64,000 bases of DNA from Cytophagales bacterium (GCA_030054145.1 JASGCK010000004.1:62001-126000), one strand, 5' to 3'; numbered from the stretch's first letter, positions 26,004 to 34,792 are shown. A program made the numbers and translations. The notes: generated from the letters alone by a model not told the origin.

Positions 26004-27746
26004 TTAGTAGACGCCACGATTGAAGCCACTATTGCCCTCCACGCCTTTTAGCATCGGCACATTGGGCCGCATGGCGGGAATTGTTTTTTTATCTTTAAGC
26101 CACGTCTCCACCACATCCCAAACGGGTTGTCCCGCGTTTTTGCTAGTCTCTTGCACGGGAGCCCAGCCTGCGACTTTATAGGTTTTGTTCGCTTCAATCG
26201 GTTTGCCATTTAACCGCATATCAGTGATGCGATTGCCTGCCTTGGCGTTGACGTCCATCGTATATTGAAGGCCGCCTGTGCGCACCATATCGCCACCCTG
26301 CTGGTAATATGGATCGGGGTTGAACAGGTTGTCCGCCACGTCTTCTAAAACCGCTTTAATCGTCTCGCCCGTCATGTTGCTCAGCGTTGTCCACGGATAG
26401 GTGATTGCGGTTTGATCCATGAGGTGCTCGCGCGTAATTGCTTGTCCTGACAAGAGCGACGTGCCCCAGCGAAAGCCCGGAGAGAACGCAATTTCTGCGC
26501 CGCGCACATCCATCAGCGCATTCAAAATGAGTTGATCGAATGTGCCGTTGAAATTGCTGCGTCGATAAAGCACGCCATCCGTGATGGCAAGTGGCTCCGT
26601 AAGCCTTGCAGAATAAGGGCTGCGGAGCTTGTCTATCAAGGCCGCCATGTCTTTATCCGCAGGCAAAAAGTTAGCAAACACGGGCAGTAGCTTGTAATGC
26701 ACCGCAAACACTTTTTTATCGCGCACATCCAAATCGAGCACGCCTAGGAATTTGCCGTTGCTGCCTGCGTTGGTGACTAAGGTTTGCCCGCCTGCGTTTT
26801 TCACCATCGTCGGAACGGGCACGCCATCATGGGTGTGGCCGCCCAAGATCGCGTCGATGCCTGTTACGCGGCTTGCTAGTTTTAAATCAACGTCCATGCC
26901 GTTGTGGCTCAGCAAGACGACTGCCTGCGCACCTTGCGCACGCGCGGCATCCACTTGCTTTTGCAGATCTTGGTCTTGAATCCCAAACGTCCAATTGGGC
27001 ACTTGCCAGCTGGGATTGGCAATTGGCGTATAGGGAAAGGCTTGCCCAATAATGGCAAACGTGATGCCGTTCATCTCTTTCATCACATACGGCTTAAACA
27101 CAGGGTCATCAAAGTCTTTGGTTTTGACGTTTTGCGCAATGAAATCAATGCCTTTGAAGTCACCCTTGGCGGCAAAATCTTTTTCAATAATTTCCAGCAC
27201 GCGCCGCTCGCCAAAGGTGAATTCCCAGTGCGCCGTCATCACGTCCACACCGAGCAGCTTAGCGGCCTCCACCATGTCTTGCGCATTCGTCCAAAGCGAA
27301 GTGGCACTGCCCTGCCATGTATCGCCGCCATCCAAGAGTAGCGCACCAGTGCGCGAGGCTTTGAGTTGCTTGACCAGCGTCGCCAAATGCGCGAATCCGC
27401 CAACTTTGCCGTACTGATGTGCCGCGCGTTCGAAGTCTAAATAGGTGTGCGCATAAGCATTAGCGCTGCCCGCAGCAATGCCTGCAAATTTCAGCAAATG
27501 CTCACCCACCAAGTGCGGCACGCGGCCATTCATGCCTGCAACGCCAATGTTGATGCTGGGTTCGCGAAAGTAAATTGGCAAGAGCTGTGCATGGCAATCG
27601 GTCATGTGTAACAAATGCACATTGCCGCGTTTGGGCACGTCATATAAACGCTTGGCATCTTGCGCGGATGTCTCGCTAGAGAAGGAAAAGCCAGCTACTG
27701 CAGCTGCCGTTAGAACGGATGAAAATTCGCGTCTAGATAAACTCAT
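26004..27746 (-). CDS. soxB: Thiosulfohydrolase SoxB
   Basis: Periplasmic enzyme of about 580 residues that releases sulfate from the SoxY-bound cysteine-S-thiosulfonate. A twin-arginine signal (SRREFSSVLTAAAVAG) opens the protein. The metallophosphatase domain has HMTDCHAQL, LLDGGDTWQGS, LSHNGMDVD and GGHTHDG, the Mn-binding set, followed by the 5'-nucleotidase-type C-terminal domain. The ATG at 27746 is chosen because it starts the Tat signal; a longer frame from 27791 would translate a palindromic repeat. Last gene of the sox operon, separated from soxX by a 101-nt gap filled mostly by repeat sequence. Confidence 0.96.
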   Translation of the reverse strand: MSLSRREFSSVLTAAAVAGFSFSSETSAQDAKRLYDVPKRGNVHLLHMTDCHAQLLPIYFREPSINIGVAGMNGRVPHLVGEHLLKFAGIAAGSANAYAHTYLDFERAAHQYGKVGGFAHLATLVKQLKASRTGALLLDGGDTWQGSATSLWTNAQDMVEAAKLLGVDVMTAHWEFTFGERRVLEIIEKDFAAKGDFKGIDFIAQNVKTKDFDDPVFKPYVMKEMNGITFAIIGQAFPYTPIANPSWQVPNWTFGIQDQDLQKQVDAARAQGAQAVVLLSHNGMDVDLKLASRVTGIDAILGGHTHDGVPVPTMVKNAGGQTLVTNAGSNGKFLGVLDLDVRDKKVFAVHYKLLPVFANFLPADKDMAALIDKLRSPYSARLTEPLAITDGVLYRRSNFNGTFDQLILNALMDVRGAEIAFSPGFRWGTSLLSGQAITREHLMDQTAITYPWTTLSNMTGETIKAVLEDVADNLFNPDPYYQQGGDMVRTGGLQYTMDVNAKAGNRITDMRLNGKPIEANKTYKVAGWAPVQETSKNAGQPVWDVVETWLKDKKTIPAMRPNVPMLKGVEGNSGFNRGVY

Positions 27747-27765
27747 AAAAATCCCAATCAAGGTG

Positions 27766-27837
27766 CCATTCCCGCGAAGGCGGGAATCCAAAGTCTGTGA
27801 TCTGTGGTCTGTGGAGCCCCGTCTTCGCGGGGATGAC
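27766..27837. repeat. Palindromic dispersed repeats between soxX and soxB
   Basis: Two hairpin-forming palindromes: ATTCCCGCGAAGGCGGGAAT (27768-27787) and CCCCGTCTTCGCGGGG (27817-27832), the latter followed by ATGACAG. The first is identical on the opposite strand to the core of the 67-bp array near 63.2 kb. They fill most of the gap just upstream of soxB and could affect mRNA stability or expression of soxB relative to soxX. Confidence 0.8.
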
Positions 27838-27847
27838 AGCAGTCGAT

Positions 27848-28489
27848 TTATTTGTTAACTGGCGAAGCAGGATCTAACAGCAGCGCCATCACGTCTTTGA
27901 TTTGCGCTGGCGTAAGAATGCCCGCATCACCAAAGCGCGGCATTCCATTGCAGGCATTAAACGCATGGGTGTTCCAAATCCGTGCCCATGTGTATTTCAC
28001 GATTGCCTCGGAGTCCTTAGCCGCTGGGTCTTTCACGCCGCGAAGCGTGCCGTACTTGAGCAAGCTAGGCCCTTGATTGCCAAAGCTAATTTCGGTCGGT
28101 GTGAGCTGATGACATGCATAGCAATTGGCACCGTTGGGTGCTCCCGCCGCATCACTAAACTGAAGACCGCGTCCATTTTGGGCAATTTTTTCGCCCTCCT
28201 TCCAATCACCCAGATACACGCCATCGGCTGGGTAGGGAATGCTAGCCAACACTTTTTTCTCGATGCGGGCCTTCACTTTTGCAGGCAATGGCTTGCCAGA
28301 CTCTGCCGCTTGCGAGCAAGCTTTTTGCAACTCGGTTTGATCGAGTCTGTCCAGCTTGGCGATGCCACGCTCGTTAAACGAGTCCTTTAAGTTGGCAACA
28401 ATTTCTTGATTGGATGGCACTTTGGCAGCCTGCGCATGGGCTGCAAGACCAATAACCATCAGGCTTAGCGCTAAAGTTAATTTCATCAT
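27848..28489 (-). CDS. soxX: SoxX cytochrome c subunit
   Basis: Periplasmic monohaem cytochrome of 213 residues that pairs with SoxA to load thiosulfate onto SoxY. A signal peptide (about 1-22, ending AQA) is followed by a variable N-terminal part. The haem site CYACH is near residue 123, and the Met-ligand region GMPRFGDAGIL follows near the C-terminus. Two adjacent ATGs (28489, 28486) are possible; ribosome-binding signals are weak. It lies 33 nt after soxA. Confidence 0.93.
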   Translation of the reverse strand: MMKLTLALSLMVIGLAAHAQAAKVPSNQEIVANLKDSFNERGIAKLDRLDQTELQKACSQAAESGKPLPAKVKARIEKKVLASIPYPADGVYLGDWKEGEKIAQNGRGLQFSDAAGAPNGANCYACHQLTPTEISFGNQGPSLLKYGTLRGVKDPAAKDSEAIVKYTWARIWNTHAFNACNGMPRFGDAGILTPAQIKDVMALLLDPASPVNK

Positions 28490-28522
28490 GATTGTTATTT
28501 ATCTCTCAATTAATTGGTGGCT

Positions 28523-29344
28523 TTAGCGCTTAATGGCAGGCGCAGCCATCTTGCCGCCATTTGCGTTGACACCCAAAAAGGTAATCAAGTCGATTGAGGT
28601 TTGACTCATGTACTGCAACTCAGGAAAGCGTTGCTGGCGAAAACAGTCATACAAGCGCCACTGCATGGTACGCAGCGCACCTTGGCTCACGCGGTAGGCG
28701 GGCCACTGCGAAAAAGCAGCTTTGGCTGGCTCAGGCTTGGTCAAATTGGGAAGGTCTTGCAAACGGATTCGTTTGTCATCTTGGCTATGGCACGATGCAC
28801 ACGAAAAATCGTAGGGGCCGCCTTTAAAGAAAAAGATTTTTTTACCGCGAGCGTAAGCAGCCTTTTCTTCCTTATGCGCTTGCGGCACGCTAATGGGTAG
28901 CTCGCGCGATTCGTCGTAGAGGTAAGCGACCAAATCTTCAATCACAGTAGCACGTTGCCCATCGGATGAGAAAGCAGTTTTGGCCGTGAACTCATCCGCC
29001 TTAAAACCTTGCTGCGTGACCATGCAGTGCACGAGGCGCGACTCCACATCCATTACGCGTTTGGTATCAGCAAAATAGCGCGGTAGCTGGGTGACAGCAC
29101 CTTTCACCTTGCCAGCACCCATGCCTAAATCGCACTGTTCAAGCGACACATTGTTTGGACCACGCGGTGTTTTCCAAAGCACTTCGCCGCGTGCCGCGTT
29201 CAAATCGGCTGGGTTGCCATCTTGCAATGCGGCGCGGTATTCGGCAATCGCATCGCTTGTCGATTTTTGAGCAATCGCTAGCGAAGCCATGCTGGATAAG
29301 CCCCCCAGCATAGCGGCGTAAATTAAGTAGCTTCTTTTTTTCAT
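28523..29344 (-). CDS. soxA: SoxA cytochrome c subunit
   Basis: A 273-residue periplasmic L-cysteine S-thiosulfotransferase subunit working with SoxX. Signal peptide about 1-25. The C-terminal cytochrome domain has the haem motif CASCH (near residue 183) and the conserved Cys of the active site in RLYDCFRQQRFPEL. The N-terminal domain keeps only disulfide-type cysteines (EQCDLG and VHCMVTQ), so this is a single-haem SoxA. AGGA lies 5 nt before the ATG. Spacing of 7 nt from fccB indicates operon transcription. Confidence 0.94.
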   Translation of the reverse strand: MKKRSYLIYAAMLGGLSSMASLAIAQKSTSDAIAEYRAALQDGNPADLNAARGEVLWKTPRGPNNVSLEQCDLGMGAGKVKGAVTQLPRYFADTKRVMDVESRLVHCMVTQQGFKADEFTAKTAFSSDGQRATVIEDLVAYLYDESRELPISVPQAHKEEKAAYARGKKIFFFKGGPYDFSCASCHSQDDKRIRLQDLPNLTKPEPAKAAFSQWPAYRVSQGALRTMQWRLYDCFRQQRFPELQYMSQTSIDLITFLGVNANGGKMAAPAIKR

Positions 29345-29351
29345 ATAGTTC

Positions 29352-30641
29352 CTATTTCAACGAATCCGCCCAAATGTTGTTCGCCCAATTCATTGCATAT
29401 TGCGCCTCTAGGGCTGAAGGACTGGCGCTAAGTCCACCCGATCCGGCAATCGTCTTAAACGTTTTTTCTGCGGCAACATATTCATGCACACTTGCTACAT
29501 GGATGACTTCACTGTTGTTCACAAAGCTGTAGCAGGTATTGGTGAGCATCGGGGCGCTGTTAACTTCCCAGCCTGCTAGCTGCGCCACAATCGCTGCCGC
29601 CGCAACCTTGGCGTGGTTATTCGCCATGTGCCCGCTTTTTGGCATGAGCGGCGCGACCTGGATTGAGTCCCCAATCACGAACACATCTTTGGCAGCCGTG
29701 GACTCAAAGGTTTGGTAATTCACACCGCACCAGCGACCGTTGGCAACGTTCGCCAAGCCAGCATTCACCGCAATCAAACCTGCACGCATCGAGGGCAACG
29801 CATTTACCACACTGGCTTTGACATCATCTTGCACTTCAAACTTAATCGTTCCAGTTGCGCCATTAACCGCTATCGCTTTGTGATCGTTGCGGTACTCCAA
29901 GATGCCCTTGTATTGCTCTGCCCACACCTTTTTAAAGAGCGCACCTTTGGATACCACATCGGGATTGCCATCCAAAATCAGCACTTTTGATTTGGGTTTG
30001 AACTGCTTGAAATAGTTCGCCACAACTGAGGCACGCTCATACGGACCTGGTGGGCAGCGAAACGGCGCAACAGGAATCGTGATAGCAAATGTGCCGCCAT
30101 CGGGCATGGACTCTAGTTGCTTGCGTAGCGCAAGCGTTTCGGCTCCAGCCTTCCAAGCATGAACCACCTGCCCTGCGCCATGCGCGGCCGCGTAGCCTTC
30201 AATCGAGCTGAACATCATGTCCACGCCTGGCGCAACGACAAGCTTGTCGTAACTCATCACAGCACCGCTTGCGAGCTGCACTGTTTTTTTGTTGGCATCA
30301 ATGCTTTGCGCCATATCTTTGACAACCGTAATGCCGTGGTTGCTTGTCAGCCCCGCATAGGGTGTGGTGATGTCGGATAACTGCTTGCTACCGCTCACCA
30401 CCAAGTTAGACAGCGGGCACGAAATAAAAGCATCGTTGGGTTCAATCAACACGACGCTAATTTTGTGATCAGATAGCAGCCGAACATATTTGGCCGCTGT
30501 TGCACCGCCATATCCCCCGCCAATCACAATCACCTGCGCTTTTGCGGGCAGTGACGCGGTTGTGGCACAAGCGCCAAGCCCCAGCAGCGATAGCGCGGCA
30601 GAGGATTGTAAAAAGGAGCGACGATTAGTTGCGTGACTCAT
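29352..30641 (-). CDS. fccB: Flavocytochrome c sulfide dehydrogenase, flavoprotein subunit (FccB/SoxF)
   Basis: Periplasmic FAD-dependent subunit that oxidises sulfide, 429 residues. A twin-arginine-like signal (NRRSFLQSS) with a lipobox-like GACA precedes the Rossmann motif VIGGGYGGATAAKYVR. Two redox cysteines are seen in the usual places (FISCPLSNLV and, later, FRCPPGPYER, plus GRWCGVNYQ). The C-terminal ~70 residues match the FCSD flavin-binding domain (TNTCYSFV). AAGGAG precedes the ATG at a good distance. It sits between soxE/fccA-like cytochrome and soxA inside the sox operon. Confidence 0.92.
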   Translation of the reverse strand: MSHATNRRSFLQSSAALSLLGLGACATTASLPAKAQVIVIGGGYGGATAAKYVRLLSDHKISVVLIEPNDAFISCPLSNLVVSGSKQLSDITTPYAGLTSNHGITVVKDMAQSIDANKKTVQLASGAVMSYDKLVVAPGVDMMFSSIEGYAAAHGAGQVVHAWKAGAETLALRKQLESMPDGGTFAITIPVAPFRCPPGPYERASVVANYFKQFKPKSKVLILDGNPDVVSKGALFKKVWAEQYKGILEYRNDHKAIAVNGATGTIKFEVQDDVKASVVNALPSMRAGLIAVNAGLANVANGRWCGVNYQTFESTAAKDVFVIGDSIQVAPLMPKSGHMANNHAKVAAAAIVAQLAGWEVNSAPMLTNTCYSFVNNSEVIHVASVHEYVAAEKTFKTIAGSGGLSASPSALEAQYAMNWANNIWADSLK

Positions 30642-30653
30642 AACTTCAACTCC

Positions 30654-30983
30654 TTATTTTTTTTGCGCGGCAAAATAAGCCGCCATTTGCTCAATCTGCG
30701 CATCACTAAAACCTTTGGCAAGCTGATGCATCACCGTTGCTGGACGCGTGCCATTTTTAAACGCCTTCATTTGCGCGATGAGGTAGTCTTTGGGCAGCCC
30801 TGCTAAACCTGATACGGAAGAACCGCTTGCCGCATAACCGTTTGTGCCATGACAATTGGCGCAAGTGGCGACTAAGCTTTTTGTATAAAGCGCCTCCTTT
30901 GCATCTTGTGCATAAGCCACAAAATTGCCCACCAAGCTATAACCAATCAAACTCGTTGCTACGATGATTTGTTTCATGCGCAT
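30654..30983 (-). CDS. fccA: Small cytochrome c, partner of FccB (FccA/SoxE-like)
   Basis: A 109-residue class I cytochrome c with a signal peptide (about 1-25, ending VAYAQ), a haem site CANCHG near residue 44 and a Met-ligand region PATVMHQLAKG. It probably accepts electrons from the FccB flavoprotein encoded next to it (12 nt gap). The ATG at 30983 is preferred with AAGGA 7 nt upstream; longer frames upstream would overlap soxZ and lack support. It has one haem, unlike the dihaem FccA of some phototrophs. Confidence 0.87.
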   Translation of the reverse strand: MRMKQIIVATSLIGYSLVGNFVAYAQDAKEALYTKSLVATCANCHGTNGYAASGSSVSGLAGLPKDYLIAQMKAFKNGTRPATVMHQLAKGFSDAQIEQMAAYFAAQKK

Positions 30984-31017
30984 GACGACATCCTTTTTAT
31001 CTGTTGAAGTGATATGT

Positions 31018-31329
31018 TTATGCAATAGCGGCCTTATCGGTACGTTTATCGCCCTTGTTATCGATCCAAGTGACAGCAATTTCGTCTCCCGACTTGCCGC
31101 CTTTAAAACTGAACTGAACAAACGGATTTTTGGAGACTGCTGGCCCCCACTGTGCATTCATCACCGTGCGCCCATTGTGCGTCGCGCTAATTTGCTGGAT
31201 ATGCCACGCAGGCACAGTTTTACCGGAGGCATCTTTGCGTTGACCGCTCTCCATCTCATGACTAACCAACACACGAACCGTGGTTTTCTCGCCAACAATG
31301 GCGGCTCTAATGCGCATAGGATCTGACAT
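31018..31329 (-). CDS. soxZ: SoxZ sulfur-carrier partner
   Basis: A 103-residue SoxZ, the immunoglobulin-like partner that holds SoxY in the carrier heterodimer. It begins DPMRIRAAIVG and has FVQFSFKGGKSGDEI near the C-terminus, typical of the family. No signal peptide is present; SoxZ is exported bound to SoxY. AAGGA precedes the ATG. It follows soxY by 39 nt. Confidence 0.94.
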   Translation of the reverse strand: MSDPMRIRAAIVGEKTTVRVLVSHEMESGQRKDASGKTVPAWHIQQISATHNGRTVMNAQWGPAVSKNPFVQFSFKGGKSGDEIAVTWIDNKGDKRTDKAAIA

Positions 31330-31368
31330 ACGAATTCCTTTGAATAATTTAAAACGAGGTGATTGAAG

Positions 31369-31833
31369 TTAACCGCCGCAGCCGCCCAAGGTTACTTTGA
31401 CCTCTTTAACAGCATAGAAGAATTTATCGCCAACCTTCGCCAACGCATACACGTTCGAGGTTTGCCCCATCTTCACATTGGTTGAAAAGCTGGCATCCGA
31501 GCCTGCAATCACATCAAAAGTTGCAGACAACAGTGCTGGATTTTTTTCAATTAACAACGCAATTGTTGATGTGCCTGCCAGCTTGCTCTCAACGCCCATA
31601 CGTACCACGTTGCCGTTCTCCGCAATTTCGGGGGCAGACAACACAACATCACCGCTTGCCGATGCGGACGTGCCGCCCAAAGCTTTGACAACTTCGTTCA
31701 AGCTCTTCCCTTCAAATGCGGCCTTATTCCAGCCAGCTGCGTTTTGCGCCGCACTGGTGAAGGGGGTCAGCCCAGCCACGGCGGCCAGCGCCATCACGGT
31801 TTGACCCTTACTGATAAATTCTCTACGTTGCAT
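31369..31833 (-). CDS. soxY: SoxY sulfur carrier protein
   Basis: A 154-residue carrier on which thiosulfate is bound and stepwise oxidised. The twin-arginine-type signal (QRREFISKG) and the C-terminal carrier arm GGCGG, whose Cys carries the sulfur intermediates, are both present; the arm is the very end of the protein as required. AGGAG lies 7 nt before the ATG at 31833; the frame upstream of it overlaps soxD and is not used. Confidence 0.96.
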   Translation of the reverse strand: MQRREFISKGQTVMALAAVAGLTPFTSAAQNAAGWNKAAFEGKSLNEVVKALGGTSASASGDVVLSAPEIAENGNVVRMGVESKLAGTSTIALLIEKNPALLSATFDVIAGSDASFSTNVKMGQTSNVYALAKVGDKFFYAVKEVKVTLGGCGG

Positions 31834-31856
31834 ATTGACACTCCTATAAATTGATC

Positions 31857-33059
31857 TTAATCCACGCCACCTTGCGATAGCCACCCTGCTATTTTCTTTG
31901 ATTCTGCGTCACTTATGCTCATTGGCGGCATAGGGATAGACCCCCATACGCCCGAGCTGCCAGACTTGATTTTCGCAGCCAAATAACTGGTCGCATCCGA
32001 ACGCTCCGCATATTTTTTGGCAATATCTTTAAATGCTGGCCCTATGATTTTGGTCTTGACTGCGTGACAAGTCGTACAAGTATTTTTTTGCAACAGCGGC
32101 AAAACATCTTGAGTTGTCAACCTAGCCGCACCCCGTTCAGCCTGAGCTGGTCGAGGTTGTGGGGCCAGCGCCAGAGCAGGCTCAGCGCGAACGGATGCAA
32201 GTTGTGCAACCTCCTCAATGGGCTTGCTAGTATCCAACCCCACAACCGACCCCCACGTGCGGTTTTGATCGGCTAAATTACCGTGCGCCGTCATCGCGTA
32301 GGCAGGAATGCTACTGCTGATTTTTGGATCAGCACTGCAATTTTTGACGCAAGCGGAGCCTTGGGTATCGGGCTTGGCTTTCAAACCATTCACCCCGTTT
32401 AACTCAGCCCCTGGCCATAGGGTGTGCTTGGTCGTCATGCCATTTCGGTTGGGCAATCGTTTTTGCACATCTGCCATATTTTTATCAGACAACACAAAAT
32501 CATCAGGAACAACTTCCGCCAGATTCATTAAAAATGCCGTCACCGCGTAGACCTCATCGGGTTTGAGTGACTTGGGCGCTGTCCACGGCATGGCGCGGTT
32601 GATGTAATCCCATAGCGTCGAGATCGTTGGCAGCTTCATGGTCATTGTGCGAGCGGGTGCATCGTGCCCCAACTGCAAAGCCTTCACATGGCCGCGCTCC
32701 ACATCCCCCTTGGTGGTGTAGCCAACTAACTGAAAGAAAACGCTGTTGCTCTCGCCAAATGTGCCGTGACATGATGCGCACTGCGCTTCCCATATTTTTT
32801 CGCCCTGCGTGACGCTGCCCGCACCTTTGGGTAGACCTTTGAAATCTGGCCTCACATCAATATCCCAAGCCTGCACTTCATTCGGCGTTGCTGTGCGCCC
32901 AATGCCATTTATTTTTGTGGCTTGTGCGAATGCATTGCAAGCAAATAAGCAAAAAATAAAAACAAAAAATAATCCGTTCGCACTGAGCTTGTCGAGGTGC
33001 CTTGCCAAGACTTCGACAACCTCAGTCCTAACGGAATGGGTGGATTTAGAGTTGAACAT
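31857..33059 (-). CDS. soxD: SoxD dihaem cytochrome c with repeat-coded insertions
   Basis: Cytochrome subunit of sulfane dehydrogenase SoxCD, 400 residues. Two cytochrome domains carry CASCHG (about residue 93) and CTTCHA (about residue 330). Two short palindromic repeats are translated in frame. The first (32974-33034) adds about 20 residues including LDKLSANG between the start MFNSKS and the hydrophobic core of the signal peptide. The second (32133-32194) lies in the linker before the second haem domain (PRPAQAERGAA). The ATG at 33059 has GAGG 6 nt upstream and overlaps the soxC end by 14 nt. The lengthened n-region could affect export. Confidence 0.9.
   Translation of the reverse strand: MFNSKSTHSVRTEVVEVLARHLDKLSANGLFFVFIFCLFACNAFAQATKINGIGRTATPNEVQAWDIDVRPDFKGLPKGAGSVTQGEKIWEAQCASCHGTFGESNSVFFQLVGYTTKGDVERGHVKALQLGHDAPARTMTMKLPTISTLWDYINRAMPWTAPKSLKPDEVYAVTAFLMNLAEVVPDDFVLSDKNMADVQKRLPNRNGMTTKHTLWPGAELNGVNGLKAKPDTQGSACVKNCSADPKISSSIPAYAMTAHGNLADQNRTWGSVVGLDTSKPIEEVAQLASVRAEPALALAPQPRPAQAERGAARLTTQDVLPLLQKNTCTTCHAVKTKIIGPAFKDIAKKYAERSDATSYLAAKIKSGSSGVWGSIPMPPMSISDAESKKIAGWLSQGGVD
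32133..32194. repeat. Palindromic dispersed repeat inside soxD (linker)
   Basis: A 62-bp inverted-repeat unit starting CCGTTCAGCCTGAGC and ending GCTCAGCGCGAACGG. It belongs to the family whose usual core reads TTCGACAAGCTCAGCCCGAA and it is read through in soxD without breaking the frame. Confidence 0.75.
32974..33034. repeat. Palindromic dispersed repeat inside soxD (signal peptide)
   Basis: A 61-bp unit from CCGTTCGCACTGAGCTTGTC to CTCAGTCCTAACGG with complementary arms (TTGTCGA and TCGACAA). It sits in the first 30 codons of soxD, in frame. Confidence 0.75.
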
Positions 33060-34392
33060 TCTTCACCTCACCGCTGGGCGTGACTAGCCACGTCTGAATT
33101 GAATTGTTGTGATAAATCCCCCGCGAGCCACGCACGGCGCGGTTCTCTGCGTAGGTAGGCTGAATATGCCCCGTCTCATCCACAGCGCGGCTCATCAACA
33201 AAGCAGACTCGCCCGTCCAGTTAAAGGGCAATTGAAAACGCGTCAAGCACTTAGACATGACGGGCGTTTGCACCCGCGCCTGGCGCCAATTGCGCCCGCC
33301 ATCAATCGACACATCCACGCGCTTAATCTTGCCGCGTCCACTCCACGCCAAGCCCGTGATGTTGTGCTGCCCTTGCAACAAAATCTTTTGCCCGCCGCTA
33401 GGACTCGTAATCACCGACTTCACCTCTTGAATGCTGGTGTACTGGCGATGCTGCCCGTCCTTCATCAAATCGGCATAGCCGATGACCTCGTCCTTCGTGC
33501 CATAGGGCATATCGCCCAGCTCGATGCGGCGCAGGTATTTCACCGAACTCACGCCCTGCACGCCTGGAACTAAAAGCCGTAGCGGATAACCATTTTCAGG
33601 GCGCAACATCTCACCGTTTTGACCGTACACCACCAGCACTTCGTCGTTTTGAATCAAGCTGACAGGTATCGTCCGCGTCATCGACGAGCCATCCGCGCCT
33701 TCCGCCAACACAAATTTGCCGCGTTTAAAGTCTGCGCCGCACATCTCCAAAAGCATTCGCAGCGGCACGCCCGTGAACTCGCTGCAAGACAGCATCCCAT
33801 GCGTGTATTGCACTGTCGGCACCGCCACGTTGCCCCACTCCATACCGCTATTGGCTCCGCACTCAATAAAGTGGGTTCGCGTGATCGAAGGCAAACGCAT
33901 CAAATCATCTACCGTAAACACCATAGGACGCTTGAGCATTCTCTCGTCCGAGCCATTTAGCATGAGGCGATGTTTGCTCGGGTCAATATCCCACCAACCT
34001 TGATGATGCCGCTCAAAGTGCAAACCGCTGGGTGTAATGATGCCGAATAAGCTTTGTAGCGGGCAAAAACTCACGCCAGCCTGCGGGACTTGGGTGAGGC
34101 CAGGACTTTCTCTGCGAATGATGTTTTTTTCAAACTGACTCGGAACGCCGTATGCGTTGGTTGCCACGCCCTGCCCTAAACCTTTGGAATGCGCGGGTAG
34201 CACCACAATGTTCGGATCATCCTCAGTCTGTGCCTGTGCTTGCGCGGGTTTCGTCAAACCTGCAAGTGCCGCACCAAATGCCCCAGCTAACAAACTACGC
34301 CGCCCTGCGTGAACGGCAGCAGTGTCGGCTGGCGATAAAAATCCTTCGGGTGCCTTGCGAATAGCGGGCGCGAGCGCGGTTACGAACATCAT
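33046..34392 (-). CDS. soxC: SoxC molybdenum sulfane dehydrogenase subunit
   Basis: A 448-residue molybdopterin enzyme of the sulfite oxidase family; with SoxD it oxidises the sulfane sulfur on SoxY, allowing full oxidation to sulfate without sulfur globules. A twin-arginine signal (GRRSLLAGAFG) starts near residue 30. The Mo-binding Cys lies in HFIECGANSGMEW. Dimerisation-domain sequence follows (DVSIDGGRNWRQA). Its ATG overlaps the soxR stop (ATGA). Confidence 0.95.
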   Translation of the reverse strand: MMFVTALAPAIRKAPEGFLSPADTAAVHAGRRSLLAGAFGAALAGLTKPAQAQAQTEDDPNIVVLPAHSKGLGQGVATNAYGVPSQFEKNIIRRESPGLTQVPQAGVSFCPLQSLFGIITPSGLHFERHHQGWWDIDPSKHRLMLNGSDERMLKRPMVFTVDDLMRLPSITRTHFIECGANSGMEWGNVAVPTVQYTHGMLSCSEFTGVPLRMLLEMCGADFKRGKFVLAEGADGSSMTRTIPVSLIQNDEVLVVYGQNGEMLRPENGYPLRLLVPGVQGVSSVKYLRRIELGDMPYGTKDEVIGYADLMKDGQHRQYTSIQEVKSVITSPSGGQKILLQGQHNITGLAWSGRGKIKRVDVSIDGGRNWRQARVQTPVMSKCLTRFQLPFNWTGESALLMSRAVDETGHIQPTYAENRAVRGSRGIYHNNSIQTWLVTPSGEVKNVQL

Positions 34393-34772
34393 GCGAACTG
34401 CCTTGTCAATAACCGATCCCCTGCATGAACGGATTGCGGATCAGCTAATTCAATCGCCACCTGCGTCACCACCGCGCGGCACAGCATCGCCGCTCTTTCG
34501 CTCTCCACGCTGTAGATCACCTGCGTGCCGTCTTTGCGTTTGCCAATCACTCCGTGCCGATAAAGAATCGCTAAGTGCTGCGACAGATTAGGCTGCGTCG
34601 TCTCCACACGCTCCAAAATTTGCGACACCGACAGATCGTTGTCGCACAAGGCGCTCAAAATTTGCAATCGAATCGGGGTTGATAAAACGCTAAAAAGTTC
34701 AGCCGTCACTTGAAAAACACGTGCGGCGTTTTGCTGATCTTCTGCGCTATTTGAGGATGTCTGTGTGACCAT
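34389..34772 (-). CDS. soxR: ArsR-family repressor of the sox operon (SoxR/SqrR-like)
   Basis: A 127-residue winged-helix protein of the ArsR/SmtB family. The recognition helix TTQPNLSQHLAIL and wing RKDGTQVIYSV are clear. Metal-site residues of arsenic sensors (CVC) are absent. Two cysteines, Cys43 and Cys98, could form the persulfide/disulfide switch used by SqrR/BigR-type sulfide sensors, although their spacing is shorter than in those proteins. First gene of the operon, translationally coupled to soxC. An inverted repeat at 34793-34812 just upstream is its likely operator. Confidence 0.85.
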   Translation of the reverse strand: MVTQTSSNSAEDQQNAARVFQVTAELFSVLSTPIRLQILSALCDNDLSVSQILERVETTQPNLSQHLAILYRHGVIGKRKDGTQVIYSVESERAAMLCRAVVTQVAIELADPQSVHAGDRLLTRQFA

Positions 34773-34792
34773 TGTATTTTTATTAAATCGGA

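Noticed and set aside
27747..27791. Longer SoxB N-terminus starting inside the repeat
   Set aside because: The extra residues are a translation of a dispersed palindrome; the twin-arginine signal starts at 27746.
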